Source: UBA1306 sp964396415
Lineage (GTDB): Bacteria > Spirochaetota > Spirochaetia > Treponematales > Rectinemataceae
Length of the DNA: 64,000 bases
Direction: 5' to 3'
Assembly (NCBI GenBank): GCA_964396415.1
Contig: CAYNFM010000001.1
Coordinates: 1 to 64,000 of the forward strand
The position numbers were made by a program, and so were the translations under genes. Below the pieces are notes generated by a model, which ran no database searches, was not told where the DNA came from, and saw nothing but the letters and a program-made list of their open reading frames with translations. Below are positions 8,001 to 16,604 of the stretch, one piece after another. The stretch's first letter is position 1. The number at the start of each line of letters is the position of its first letter.

Positions 8001-9451
8001 CGGTAGATCCCGGCCTCGCCGCCGCCCCCGAGCGCCTCGTCTCCTGGATAGAGGCGGAAACGGGCCTCCGCTTTCCCGAAGTCCATCACGAGACCATCCG
8101 CAGGGTCGCTCGGGCGAGGAGCGCGAAGCTCGGTCTCGAGGCCGATGCCTACGAGGAGCTCATCCGCTACGACGCCGTCGAGAAGGAGGGATTCTTCAAC
8201 GAGATAATGATCGGGGAGACCTACTTCTTCCGGGACGAGAAGCATTTCGCCATCCTCATTTCCGATATCCTGCCAGGGCTCATCGGCGAAGGAAGGGAAC
8301 TCCGCCTCTGGTCCGCGACCTGCGCGACAGGAGAGGAGGCGATCTCCCTGGTCGCCGCGGTCGAGCACGTCAAGGCTCGGCTCGGGGCGCAGGTCGGATA
8401 CAGCGTCCTCGCTTCCGACATAAACCGGGACGCCCTCGCTCGACTGGAGGCGGGCCATTATCCTCCCAGCTCCTTCCGCAACGACGGGAAGTCCCTGCAC
8501 GGCCTTCTCGACCGCTGCGGGGCGATGGAAGGCCTCGAATGGCAGGCATCGGCCGATTGCCTTTCCCGGATTCGGATAAGGCCGCTCAATATCCTGTCCG
8601 GCGACCTCTGCGAGCCCGATTCGCTCGACATCGTCTTCCTGCGCAATACCTTGGTATATATGCAACAAGAGCGGAAGGACAGGGTCGTTTCGCGCGTCGC
8701 CCGGACCATACGCCCGGACGGCTATCTCTTCCTCGCCTCTCCCGAGATCCCGAGCGTCAGGCACCCTCTCCTCGAAATCGTGGAGGGGGTCGGCGGCTTC
8801 TATTTTCGCAGGCTCCCGGTCGGAAGCGCCCGCGCGAAGGTTTCCGCGACGGCCGCGGCCCCGAGCCTTCCCGCCCCTCCCCCCGAGCGGGAGCCGGGAC
8901 GGACGGGCCCCGAGCCCGGCAGGACGGATAGCTCCCTCTCTTCCTCGATCCGGGCCGCGGACCTGGAGAAGGGCCTCGAGCTCGCCTCCTCCTGGGCGCG
9001 AAATCCCCGGGCGAGGGGAGAGTCGGCCGAGAGCCCGCCAGGAACGGAGGCGGCGCTCATGATCGAGGCTATCGTCGCCGCCATCCACGCGAATCGCTTC
9101 GACGACGCGGACGCGCTTTTGGCCGCGTTCGAGACACGGGCACGCGAGAGCCACGTGAGCCAGTACCTCAGGGCCCTGTCGCGCAAGCACCAGGGCCACC
9201 AAACGGAGGCCCTCGAGCTCTGGGAGCGCGCGAGGACCTACGAGCCTCGGTTCTGGCCCGCGCTCTTCCAGGCCGGCTTCGGCTACGGGAAAGCCGATCC
9301 CGAGCGGGGGCTGGCTCTCCTGCGCGAATGCCTCGAGGCCATGGACGGCGAAGAAGGCGACGGAAGGTACTTCATACTTCTGGAAGGATTCGACGCGCCC
9401 TATTATCGACGCATGGCCGAGCGCATGCTGGCGCGGGCGAAGAAACGCTGA
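7997..9451 (+). CDS. cheR: Chemotaxis protein methyltransferase CheR with C-terminal TPR-like extension
   Basis: SAM-dependent receptor methyltransferase of 484 residues. The N-terminal helical domain and the IGETYFFRD motif (about 72-80) precede the SAM site WSATCATGEEA (about 105-115); LASDINRDALARL and IVFLRNTLVYM complete the fold by about residue 270. The extra 200 residues contain a proline/charge-rich linker and helical pairs typical of tetratricopeptide repeats, as in CheR proteins that dock through TPRs. The GTG start is embedded in the cheB stop (GTGA overlap). Confidence 0.92.
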   Translation: MTVDPGLAAAPERLVSWIEAETGLRFPEVHHETIRRVARARSAKLGLEADAYEELIRYDAVEKEGFFNEIMIGETYFFRDEKHFAILISDILPGLIGEGRELRLWSATCATGEEAISLVAAVEHVKARLGAQVGYSVLASDINRDALARLEAGHYPPSSFRNDGKSLHGLLDRCGAMEGLEWQASADCLSRIRIRPLNILSGDLCEPDSLDIVFLRNTLVYMQQERKDRVVSRVARTIRPDGYLFLASPEIPSVRHPLLEIVEGVGGFYFRRLPVGSARAKVSATAAAPSLPAPPPEREPGRTGPEPGRTDSSLSSSIRAADLEKGLELASSWARNPRARGESAESPPGTEAALMIEAIVAAIHANRFDDADALLAAFETRARESHVSQYLRALSRKHQGHQTEALELWERARTYEPRFWPALFQAGFGYGKADPERGLALLRECLEAMDGEEGDGRYFILLEGFDAPYYRRMAERMLARAKKR

Positions 9452-9466
9452 GCCGATGGAGTAGCC

Positions 9467-11689
9467 ATGGCGATTTCCAAGACGAAATATCTAGCGCTCT
9501 TCCTGGGCGAATTCCGGGAGAACCTGCTCTCCGCCGAGAATCAGGTCATCCTTCTCAAGAACGACCGGCTCAACGAGGACGCCCTCTCCACTCTCCTCCG
9601 AACCCTTCACAACATGAAGGGCTCGGCCCGAATGCTCCAGTTCGGCGATATCGAGAGCATCGTCCACGGTACGGAGACGATCTTCAAAGGAGTGCGGGAA
9701 GGCCGCTATCCGGTCGACGGCAGGGTCGTGCGATTCTTCTTCGTCGTCGCCGATCGCCTGAGGCTCGCCGCGGACTCCATCGAGCGGGGGGAAGGCGACG
9801 CGATGCCCGATCGCGAGCTTCTCGTCGAGGCTTGCGAGAGGCTCGGCGCGAACGAGGCCTTCGATCTTACCTCGATACCCGCCCTTTCCGCGTCCGGGGG
9901 CGACGAGGAGCGCGGGGGCGCGAAAGCCCCCCGCGATGCCCCCCGAACGGAGGCGGCGAGATCGGGCGAAGGAGAGGACGAGGGGCGTTCGATCGGTCTA
10001 GACTCCTCGATCCGAGTGGATTCCGAGACGATCGACAGCTCCATCAGTCTCGTCAATACCTTGACCGTACGCCAGCTGAGGCTGAGGGCGGCCAACGATC
10101 AGCTGGAGTCCATGGAGAAGAGGCTCACGGCGTCCTATAGCGCGCCCAAGGACGTCAAGTCCCTTCGCCAGGAGCTCGCGGGCCTCGCCCGGGTCATCCG
10201 ACACTACCGCAGCCAATACTCCGAGCAGCTCTTCGAGATCGAGCGCGGCGCGCAGGAATTGCGGGACACCGTAGTCGGAATGCGCATGCTTCCCCTCTCC
10301 GCGATCCTTGAGCGCTTCCCGCGCATGGTCGAGGAAACGGCCTCCGCCACCGGCAAGGACGTAGGCCTCTCCATCAGCGGGGATTCGGTGCGGATCGACA
10401 GGACGGTGCTGGCCAAGCTCTCTGATCCCCTGATCCACCTCCTGCGGAACGCGATCGACCACGGCATCGAGAGCCCGGAAGCCAGGGTAAAGGCGGGCAA
10501 GCCGGCGCGAGGCGCGATCCGCATCGAATGCAGGACGGAGGGCAGTCGGATTTCCATAGTCGTCTCCGATGACGGTGGCGGGCTGGACTATGGCGCCATC
10601 CGGGCCAAGGCCCTTTCCCTCTGGCCGGAGGACGAGGCGGATATAGCGCGAATGGCCGACGACGATCTCGTCCGCTTCCTCTTCCGCCCCGGCTTCTCGA
10701 CCAAGTCGGCGAGCAGTTCCCTGTCCGGGAGGGGGATAGGGCTCGACGTCGTCAAGACCAACATAAAGGCCGCCAAGGGACAGATACTCCTCGATTCGAC
10801 GCCGGGGAAAGGCTGCCGCTTCACCCTCCTCCTCCCCGTCTCGGCCTCCACGATGGACGGCATGTTCGTGCTCTGCTCGGGGAAGAAGTATTTCATTCCC
10901 GCCGCGGCCATCGCCCGTACCCTCCTGGTCGACCCCGCCGACTGCTTCCGGATCAGCCAGAAAGAGATGTTCAACCTGGAAGGCATGAATATTCCCCTAT
11001 CGGACCTCGCCCTCGGCCTGCAGGTGGAGCAGCAGGAGCGGAGGGCCAAGAAGCTTTCCGTCCTACTGGTCCGCGGGACCTCGGACACCGCCGGCATCGT
11101 CGTCGAGCGGATCCTCGGCTACGATTCCTTCGTCTATCAGCCCCTCCCGCCCGGCTTGCGCCGCAACAGCCTCGTCCAAGGCATCGTATTCGACAGCTCC
11201 TTCAATATCATACCCATACTCAACATGTGGACCGTGCTGGATCGGCTCCGCTCGGTGCGCACCATGGACACGCACCGGCGCCTGGTCGCGTCGACGCGGC
11301 AGGAGAAGCCGACGATACTTGTGGTGGACGATTCCATCAGCACGCGCGAGATCGAGATCTCCATGCTGGAATTGGAAGGCTACGGGGTCGTCGGGGCCGT
11401 CGACGGCGTCGACGCCCTGGAGAAGATCCGCGGCGGCCGGGTCGACCTGGTCGTATCCGACCTGAACATGCCGCGCATGGACGGCCTCAAGCTCCTGGAG
11501 AACATCCGTAGCGACGAGGCGCTGAAATCCCTCCCCGTAGTCTTCGTCAGCACGGTCGACGAGCCGGAGACGAGAAAGAAAGCGGCCTTCCTCGGGGCGG
11601 ACAAATACATCCTCAAATCGAGCTTCGAGCAGGACGACCTGATCGCTACCGTCCGCGATCTTCTCGCCGGTTCCGGGGCGCGCCCATGA
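9467..11689 (+). CDS. cheA: Hybrid chemotaxis histidine kinase CheA with C-terminal receiver
   Basis: CheA of 740 residues. HPt domain with phospho-acceptor His48 in LHNMKGSARM; low-complexity linker at about 145-190; dimerisation helices; ATPase domain with N-box HLLRNAIDHG, G1 DDGGGLD and G2 GRGIGLDVV; a CheW-like P5 domain; and a C-terminal REC domain (about 615-735) with Asp in VVSDLNMP and Lys in YILKSS. A typical P2 CheY-binding domain is not obvious. The fused receiver may act as phosphate sink or output. The preceding gene ends 15 bases upstream; the last four bases overlap the cyclase start. Confidence 0.95.
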   Translation: MAISKTKYLALFLGEFRENLLSAENQVILLKNDRLNEDALSTLLRTLHNMKGSARMLQFGDIESIVHGTETIFKGVREGRYPVDGRVVRFFFVVADRLRLAADSIERGEGDAMPDRELLVEACERLGANEAFDLTSIPALSASGGDEERGGAKAPRDAPRTEAARSGEGEDEGRSIGLDSSIRVDSETIDSSISLVNTLTVRQLRLRAANDQLESMEKRLTASYSAPKDVKSLRQELAGLARVIRHYRSQYSEQLFEIERGAQELRDTVVGMRMLPLSAILERFPRMVEETASATGKDVGLSISGDSVRIDRTVLAKLSDPLIHLLRNAIDHGIESPEARVKAGKPARGAIRIECRTEGSRISIVVSDDGGGLDYGAIRAKALSLWPEDEADIARMADDDLVRFLFRPGFSTKSASSSLSGRGIGLDVVKTNIKAAKGQILLDSTPGKGCRFTLLLPVSASTMDGMFVLCSGKKYFIPAAAIARTLLVDPADCFRISQKEMFNLEGMNIPLSDLALGLQVEQQERRAKKLSVLLVRGTSDTAGIVVERILGYDSFVYQPLPPGLRRNSLVQGIVFDSSFNIIPILNMWTVLDRLRSVRTMDTHRRLVASTRQEKPTILVVDDSISTREIEISMLELEGYGVVGAVDGVDALEKIRGGRVDLVVSDLNMPRMDGLKLLENIRSDEALKSLPVVFVSTVDEPETRKKAAFLGADKYILKSSFEQDDLIATVRDLLAGSGARP

Positions 11690-13554
11690 ACGGCAAGAGC
11701 ATCCTGCTGGTGGACGACTCCGACCTGGTGGCGGAGATGGTGGGAGAGGCCCTCGAGGAGTCGGGCTACGACGTGCGCCGCGCCAGGGACGGATACGAGG
11801 CCGTCGAGCTGTGCTATCGGATCGTGCCCGATATCGTGATCATGGATATCGACATGCCCCTGCTCAAGGGCTACCAGGCCAGCCGCCTCCTGAAGACGCG
11901 GCGCGGCGTCAAGGACATCCCGATCATCATGCATACCGCCAATTCGGAGGACAAGGATCGCTTCTGGTCCTACGACTCCGGGGCCTGCGCCTTCGTGGTC
12001 AAGGATTTCGAGCACATCGGCCCCCTCGTCGAGACCGTAGGGGAATTCATTCGGCACGACGCGCCCGACCTGGCGGCCATCATGGAGGACGCGAAGGGCA
12101 TCAACAGGGAGTCCATCTCGGAGCTGCTCTCCAACATGCTCGACAAGGAGCTCTTCCATTCCACGGTCAAGAACCGGCTGGCCGCCGCGGCCAAGAGTCT
12201 CGCCTCGCTCTCCGGTACCGTATTGCGCGTCCTCGAGCTGCTGGATCTGGCCTGCGAGCGTCACGTCGGAGCCATCATCCTCAACTCGGGCAGGGATGCC
12301 CTGCCTTACGTCTACCCCATGGAATGCGTCAACAAGGAGATGGCCGACGACTTCCTGGCGGTGGCCCTGGACGACTTCCGCGGCCTTTTCGGGCTCGACA
12401 ACCTGGCGGACGCCTCCTACTTCAATACCGAGCGCCGCGCGGATTGGACCAAGATCCGCATCGAGAAGGACAAGCTCTGCTCCTACCATTTCGTCCCCCT
12501 TCGCGGAGCCGGGGACGAGATCATCGGCAGCCTCCACGTCGCCAACCTGAAGAACAACTATTTCTCCGAATCCACCGCTGAGGATATTTCCTCTTTCGCC
12601 TCGGAAGCCGGGGTCATCATCCACAACGCCATGCTCTTCAAGCGGGTGGCGACGATGGAGCGCGAGATACGGAGCGTCTTCTCCAAGTTCGTGCCCCAGG
12701 AAATCATCGACGACCTGATTTCCCGCAAGGCGCGGACCTCGATGCTGGCGGGGGAGAAGCGCGAGCTCACGATAGTCTTCTCGGACATCCGATCCTTCAC
12801 CGCCCTTTCCGAGACGAACCCGCCTGAGATCGTCGTATCCTTCCTGAACCGCTATCTCGAAACGATGTGCGAGATCATCGCCGAGCGCGGAGGCATGGTG
12901 GACAAATTCATCGGCGACGCGATCCTGGCGGTGTTCGGGGCGCCCAAGAGCTGGCCGGACAACGCCATGCGAGCCGTCGAGACGGCCCTCGCCATGTCGA
13001 GGGCCCTCGAGAGCTTCGATACCGCTTCCATCCGCCTTCCCCCCTGCGGCCTCGACATAGGCATCGGAATCCACCTGGGCGACGCTATCGTCGGCACCAT
13101 AGGGTCTTCCAGCAAATTCGATTACACAGTCATCGGCGACACCGTCAACCTGGCCTCGAGGCTCGAGGGTCTTACCAAGCAGTATCGGACGAGGATGCTC
13201 GTGTCGGGGCGCGTGGTCCAAAAGATCGAGGCGGAGCGGATCCGGCACCCGGCCTTCAAATTCCGCGAGATCGAAGAGGTGATAGTCAAGGGAAAGGAGG
13301 AGCCGACGATCGTCTACAGGCTGGAGGACGAATCCAACCAATGGCTCGACGGCGCCGAAGACGATCTGTACAGGAAGGGCCTATCAATGTATAGGTTGCG
13401 CAATTGGAAGACGGCCGCCGATTACTTCGCCGCCGTCCTCGCGACGAAGCCGGACGACCCCATCTGCCGCATGTTCCGGGACCGATGCGAGGAGTTCCAG
13501 GCCTCTCCTCCGGGCGACGATTGGGACCTGGTCCAGCGCTACCTGACCAAATGA
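11686..13554 (+). CDS. Response regulator-adenylate cyclase (REC, GAF-like, class III cyclase)
   Basis: Cytoplasmic signalling enzyme of 622 residues, coupled to cheA by a 4-base overlap. REC domain (1-125): Asp10/Asp11, phospho-acceptor Asp54 in IVIMDIDMP, Lys in VVKDF. A GAF-like region occupies about 150-325. The class III cyclase domain (about 345-540) has metal Asp in FSDIRSFT and KFIGDAILAVFG, the transition-state Asn and Arg in VNLASRLE, and a Lys in EEVIVKGKEEP. The active-site set looks complete, with ATP the likely substrate. A TPR-like tail of about 60 residues follows. Its place in the che operon suggests CheA phosphorylates it and so controls cAMP; that link is inferred. Confidence 0.88.
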   Translation: MNGKSILLVDDSDLVAEMVGEALEESGYDVRRARDGYEAVELCYRIVPDIVIMDIDMPLLKGYQASRLLKTRRGVKDIPIIMHTANSEDKDRFWSYDSGACAFVVKDFEHIGPLVETVGEFIRHDAPDLAAIMEDAKGINRESISELLSNMLDKELFHSTVKNRLAAAAKSLASLSGTVLRVLELLDLACERHVGAIILNSGRDALPYVYPMECVNKEMADDFLAVALDDFRGLFGLDNLADASYFNTERRADWTKIRIEKDKLCSYHFVPLRGAGDEIIGSLHVANLKNNYFSESTAEDISSFASEAGVIIHNAMLFKRVATMEREIRSVFSKFVPQEIIDDLISRKARTSMLAGEKRELTIVFSDIRSFTALSETNPPEIVVSFLNRYLETMCEIIAERGGMVDKFIGDAILAVFGAPKSWPDNAMRAVETALAMSRALESFDTASIRLPPCGLDIGIGIHLGDAIVGTIGSSSKFDYTVIGDTVNLASRLEGLTKQYRTRMLVSGRVVQKIEAERIRHPAFKFREIEEVIVKGKEEPTIVYRLEDESNQWLDGAEDDLYRKGLSMYRLRNWKTAADYFAAVLATKPDDPICRMFRDRCEEFQASPPGDDWDLVQRYLTK

Positions 13555-13566
13555 TCCCAGGCTCGG

Positions 13567-13591
13567 GATGCGCTTCGATCGTAAGCGCATC
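13567..13591 (+). terminator. Hairpin after the che-cyclase operon
   Basis: Perfect 9-bp stem GATGCGCTT/AAGCGCATC around a 7-base loop, 12 bases after the cyclase stop. There is no clear T-run, so it may be a stabiliser or a weak terminator. Confidence 0.5.
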
Positions 13592-13674
13592 GTAAGGATT
13601 TCTACATGAACTTGTAAGGAAAAACCGTTTCCATTACCCGAACTCCAGTGGTAAATTGAGGGTGGAGGCTACCA

Positions 13675-14439
13675 ATGAGACGCTTCCTGGACAATATCGA
13701 ATCGAGCCGAGGCTCGATTCGGATGGGGGAGAAGGCGCGCCGGAGATCGTGGTTCGTTCTCGGCTTGCTCTCCCTCGGGATCCTCGCCTTCGGTCAGGCA
13801 GCCCTGCCTGCCGGCGGCTTGAGCCCCGCGGCGCAGGACCTCGTCAAGATGGCCCAAGCCGGAGTCGGCGAGTCCGTCATGCTGACTTATGTGCGTACGA
13901 GCTCGGCGCCCATTTCCCTCTCCGCCGATGACGTCGTGGCGCTCAAGGCGGCCGGCGTGCCTCAGAGCGTGATCACGGAAGCCATGAATCGAAATGCCGT
14001 ATCCCGGAATCAGCTTCCCCTCTCCGGTGCCGGGGCGACGGAAGACCAGCTCTTCAGGATGCGCTTCGGATATATTTTCTATCAAGGAAAGATTTACCCC
14101 TACCAAGGAGGATTGAATCCCTATCTCCAAAAGATACTGCAAACGGATCCTGCGGCTCAGGTCGATATCCGTTCCTTCAATCGCCTCAAGACCACCTCCA
14201 GCGTCATGGGCTGGGGCGGGCTCGGTCTCATCCTGGGCGGGGCGATCTATGGGAACGTGTCGATTAACGAGGGATGGTACGATAACAACGTCAATGCCGG
14301 GATAGCCTTCGGCGCCATAGGTGCCGGATTGATCATGGCCATGATCGATGTCATCACGAATCAGGCGGCATACTTCAGCCTTTACAACGGGCTCTCGCAA
14401 TACAATCGAGACCTGATCGCGCAGAGCGCCGGGAGGTGA
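13675..14439 (+). CDS. Secreted/membrane protein with paired ~45-residue domain
   Basis: Unidentified protein of 254 residues. A positively charged start and a hydrophobic stretch (about 27-41) look like a signal sequence. Residues about 50-105 (DLVKMAQAGVGESVMLTYVR...LSADDVVALKAAGV) match the same segment in the next gene, so the two share a domain. Two further hydrophobic stretches, one glycine-rich (about 180-195) and one about 207-225, may insert in the membrane. ATG preceded by GGAGG. The stop lies inside the ribosome binding site of the next gene, so the two are co-expressed. Function unknown. Confidence 0.75.
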   Translation: MRRFLDNIESSRGSIRMGEKARRRSWFVLGLLSLGILAFGQAALPAGGLSPAAQDLVKMAQAGVGESVMLTYVRTSSAPISLSADDVVALKAAGVPQSVITEAMNRNAVSRNQLPLSGAGATEDQLFRMRFGYIFYQGKIYPYQGGLNPYLQKILQTDPAAQVDIRSFNRLKTTSSVMGWGGLGLILGGAIYGNVSINEGWYDNNVNAGIAFGAIGAGLIMAMIDVITNQAAYFSLYNGLSQYNRDLIAQSAGR

Positions 14440-14444
14440 ATACC

Positions 14445-14951
14445 ATGAAGAGAATCGTCTTCTTGCTCGCGGTTTTCCTGTCCTTCGTACCGCTCGCGGG
14501 AGTCGCGGCTCAGCAATCCGAGGCCCCGCTTCCCCAGGCCAAGGCTGATCTTCTCAAGATGGCGGCGGCGGGGGTCGGGGACGATATCCTCCTCGCCTAT
14601 GTACAGCATTCCAAGACGGCCTTCGACCTCACGGCCGACGATATAATCGCCTTGAAGAACGACAAGGTCGGCTCGACGGTCATTCAAGCCATCCTTAATC
14701 ATGACGCCCCGGCGACCGCGGCGACCCCTTCATCCGCGGTTGCGCCTGCCTTGAATTCCGACCCGGGAGCCATGCCCGCGCCCTTGGTCGAGGCCGTGCC
14801 GGTAGCCCCGGGCCCCGACTACGAGTGGATACCCGGCTATTGGTCTTGGGGGGACGGCAACTGGATTTGGGTGTACGGCAATTGGCGACCATATGGCAAT
14901 TGGCGACCGTACGGCTTCTACGGCTGGCATCACCGCAGGCGGTTTTGGTAG
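14445..14951 (+). CDS. Secreted protein with shared domain and Trp/Tyr-rich WxxGxW tail
   Basis: Unidentified exported protein of 168 residues: signal peptide (MKRIVFLLAVFLSFVPLAGVAA), then the domain shared with the upstream gene (DLLKMAAAGVGDDILLAYVQ...LTADDIIALKND, about 33-80), an Ala/Pro linker, and an aromatic tail with YEWIPGYWSW. The tail resembles the YXWxPGYW/WXXGXW repeats of small envelope proteins. An 18-base tandem duplication encodes YGNWRP twice. The ATG at 14445 is preferred over GTG at 14436 because GGAGGTGA (14432-14439) sits five bases before it. Confidence 0.75.
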   Translation: MKRIVFLLAVFLSFVPLAGVAAQQSEAPLPQAKADLLKMAAAGVGDDILLAYVQHSKTAFDLTADDIIALKNDKVGSTVIQAILNHDAPATAATPSSAVAPALNSDPGAMPAPLVEAVPVAPGPDYEWIPGYWSWGDGNWIWVYGNWRPYGNWRPYGFYGWHHRRRFW

Positions 14952-14984
14952 ACGGCCCTCCCGCATCGTTCCCGTAAAACCGAG

Positions 14985-15014
14985 TTGCCACGATCTCGTC
15001 CGCCCGGGTATACT
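14985..15014 (+). promoter_or_regulatory. Promoter predicted to give a leaderless transcript
   Basis: TTGCCA (14985-14990), 18-base spacer, TATACT (15009-15014), then six bases to the TTG start at 15021. No ribosome binding site precedes that start. Confidence 0.6.
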
Positions 15015-15020
15015 CCAGCC

Positions 15021-15317
15021 TTGAAAGCGGAGTTTGGCTTGGGGTCTGCGGCGTGGCGCGACCGCGCCTACGAAAGGACCTTCGAGGCTGTCTTCGCCGC
15101 GCTCGAGGCGAGGAGGAAGGCGGATCCTGCTTTCACGGTAGGCGACGCCGCCGGCACCCTGAGGCATCTGTACGTCAAGGAAGGCAACGACGACGGTTCC
15201 GGGGGAATGCTGCAGGATGCCGTCCTGGCCGCCACCATCGCCGCTCATGAGCAATTCATAAGCATATGGAAGGCCGAGAGCGCGTCGACGGTCGGCCCCG
15301 ACAGGAGTACTCCATGA
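15021..15317 (+). CDS. Small conserved-looking protein of unknown function
   Basis: 98 residues, soluble and mixed helical, no signal peptide (KAEFGLGSAAWRDRAYERTF at the N-terminus, VLAATIAAHEQFISIW near the end). I do not recognise the family. The start is taken as TTG at 15021, six bases after a good -10 element; an upstream in-frame TTG at 14985 is itself the -35 element. The stop overlaps the ATG of the GNAT gene (ATGA), so the two are coupled. Confidence 0.65.
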   Translation: MKAEFGLGSAAWRDRAYERTFEAVFAALEARRKADPAFTVGDAAGTLRHLYVKEGNDDGSGGMLQDAVLAATIAAHEQFISIWKAESASTVGPDRSTP

Positions 15318-16438
15318 AAGTAGAGATCAAGCGGGTCGAGAGTCTCAGGGAGCTCAAGGCTTTCGTCAGGTTCCCCTACTCCATCTACAAGGGCGATCCC
15401 TGCTGGGTCCCGCCCCTAGACATGGACGATCTGACGACTCTCAGGAAGGACAAGAATCCCGCCTTCGAATACTGCCAGGCCGAGTACTGGATGGCGTTCG
15501 CCGACGGCAGGGCGGTAGGCCGAATCGCCGGCATCGTCAACGACCGGGTCATAGAGAAGTGGGGCAGGAAGTACGCTCGCTTCGGTTGGATCGATTTCAT
15601 CGAGGATTTCGAGGTCGCCTCGGCCCTCGTCAAGACCGTCGAGGACTGGGCCAGATCCAAGGCCCTCGAGGGCATCTGCGGCCCCTTGGGCTTCACCGAC
15701 CTCGACAAGGAAGGGATGCTCATCGAGGGTTTCGACCAGCTCGGTACCTATGCGACGGGCTACAATCGGCCCTATTATCCGAAATACCTGGAACGCCTGG
15801 GCTACTCCAAGGACGTCGATTGGATAGAGTTCCGCATCAAGACGCCGGACAAGATCCCCGAGAAGGTGCAGCGCGTTCAGGAGATCATTACCAAGCGCAC
15901 GGGCGTTAGACTCTACGACTGGAAGGACAAGAGGGACCTCGTCGCCAGATACGGCCATCAGCTCTTCGAGCTCATCGACGAGGCCTACAAGGATCTCTAC
16001 GGCACCTGTCCTTTGAGCGAGGCGCAGATGCAGTTCTATATCAAGACCTATTTGGGCTTCGTCGACGCCCGCTTCACGAAGGTGATCGTGGACGAAAAGG
16101 AGGCTCTCGTCGGTTTCGGCGTGGCCATGCCCAGCCTCTCGCGGGCGGCGCAGAAGGCCGGCGGCAGGCTGCTTCCCTTCGGCCTCGTTCATTTCCTACT
16201 CGCCCTCCGCCACCCCGAGGTCATCGACATGTACCTCGTCGCCGTGAAGCCAGAATACCAGGAGCGCGGGGTGGTCGCGATCATCATGAACGCGCTCAAC
16301 AAGAGCGCCATCGAGGCGGGGGTCAAGTACTCGGAGACCAATGTCGAGCTCGAGACGAACGTCAAGGTCCAGAGCATGTGGAAAGATTACGAGAAGGTCC
16401 AGCACAAGCGCAGGAGAGCCTTCGTCAAAAAACTTTGA
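15314..16438 (+). CDS. GNAT-family acetyltransferase-like protein
   Basis: 374 residues, resembling the large GNAT-fold proteins that start by scanning 'F..lPf.iYk.dp.WVPPL'. Visible elements: YKGDPCWVPPLDMD near residue 28, GRAVGRIAGIVND (about 65-78), ICGPLGFTDLDKEGMLIEGF (about 115-135) and the C-terminal GNAT core IDMYLVAVKPEYQERGVVAIIM. Substrate unknown. The ATG overlaps the preceding stop by four bases and follows AGGAG. An 11-bp inverted repeat spans its last codons and stop. Confidence 0.75.
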   Translation: MKVEIKRVESLRELKAFVRFPYSIYKGDPCWVPPLDMDDLTTLRKDKNPAFEYCQAEYWMAFADGRAVGRIAGIVNDRVIEKWGRKYARFGWIDFIEDFEVASALVKTVEDWARSKALEGICGPLGFTDLDKEGMLIEGFDQLGTYATGYNRPYYPKYLERLGYSKDVDWIEFRIKTPDKIPEKVQRVQEIITKRTGVRLYDWKDKRDLVARYGHQLFELIDEAYKDLYGTCPLSEAQMQFYIKTYLGFVDARFTKVIVDEKEALVGFGVAMPSLSRAAQKAGGRLLPFGLVHFLLALRHPEVIDMYLVAVKPEYQERGVVAIIMNALNKSAIEAGVKYSETNVELETNVKVQSMWKDYEKVQHKRRRAFVKKL

Positions 16439-16447
16439 AGGCTCTCC
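16413..16447. repeat. Inverted repeat spanning the GNAT stop codon
   Basis: Perfect 11-bp arms GGAGAGCCTTC (16413-16423) and GAAGGCTCTCC (16437-16447) with a 13-base loop that is A/T rich. It covers the final codons and TGA (16436-16438). Terminator-like hairpin without a following T-run. Confidence 0.6.
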
Positions 16448-16465
16448 ACGTGCCTTTATTCGCAG

Positions 16466-16526
16466 GTGGGTCGAATACTCCTTGCTGTGGTCTTTTTCAA
16501 GTAACGAAAGGGGTATTCGATCCCAC
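16466..16526. repeat. Long hairpin with 17-bp stem
   Basis: Arms GTGGGTCGAATAC (16466-16478) and GTATTCGATCCCAC (16513-16526) pair with one bulged base and extend by four more pairs toward a 28-base loop. It is non-coding and lies between convergent genes. Confidence 0.6.
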
Positions 16527-16550
16527 ATACAATCAATTACCTTGCAGAAC

Positions 16551-16578
16551 CAACAACCCCGCAGCTGCGGGGTTGTTG
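16551..16578. terminator. Perfect 28-bp palindrome between convergent genes
   Basis: Each arm is 14 bases (CAACAACCCCGCAG and its complement) with no loop. The position between the GNAT gene and the HD-GYP gene fits a bidirectional terminator, although neither side has a strong T-run. A protein-binding operator is the alternative. Confidence 0.5.
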
Positions 16579-16604
16579 ATTAAGGTGTTCTAGGGAACGG
16601 CGGT

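Noticed and set aside
16413..16578. CRISPR array or integron attC site
   Set aside because: The repeats differ from one another, and there are no regular spacers or attC core sites.
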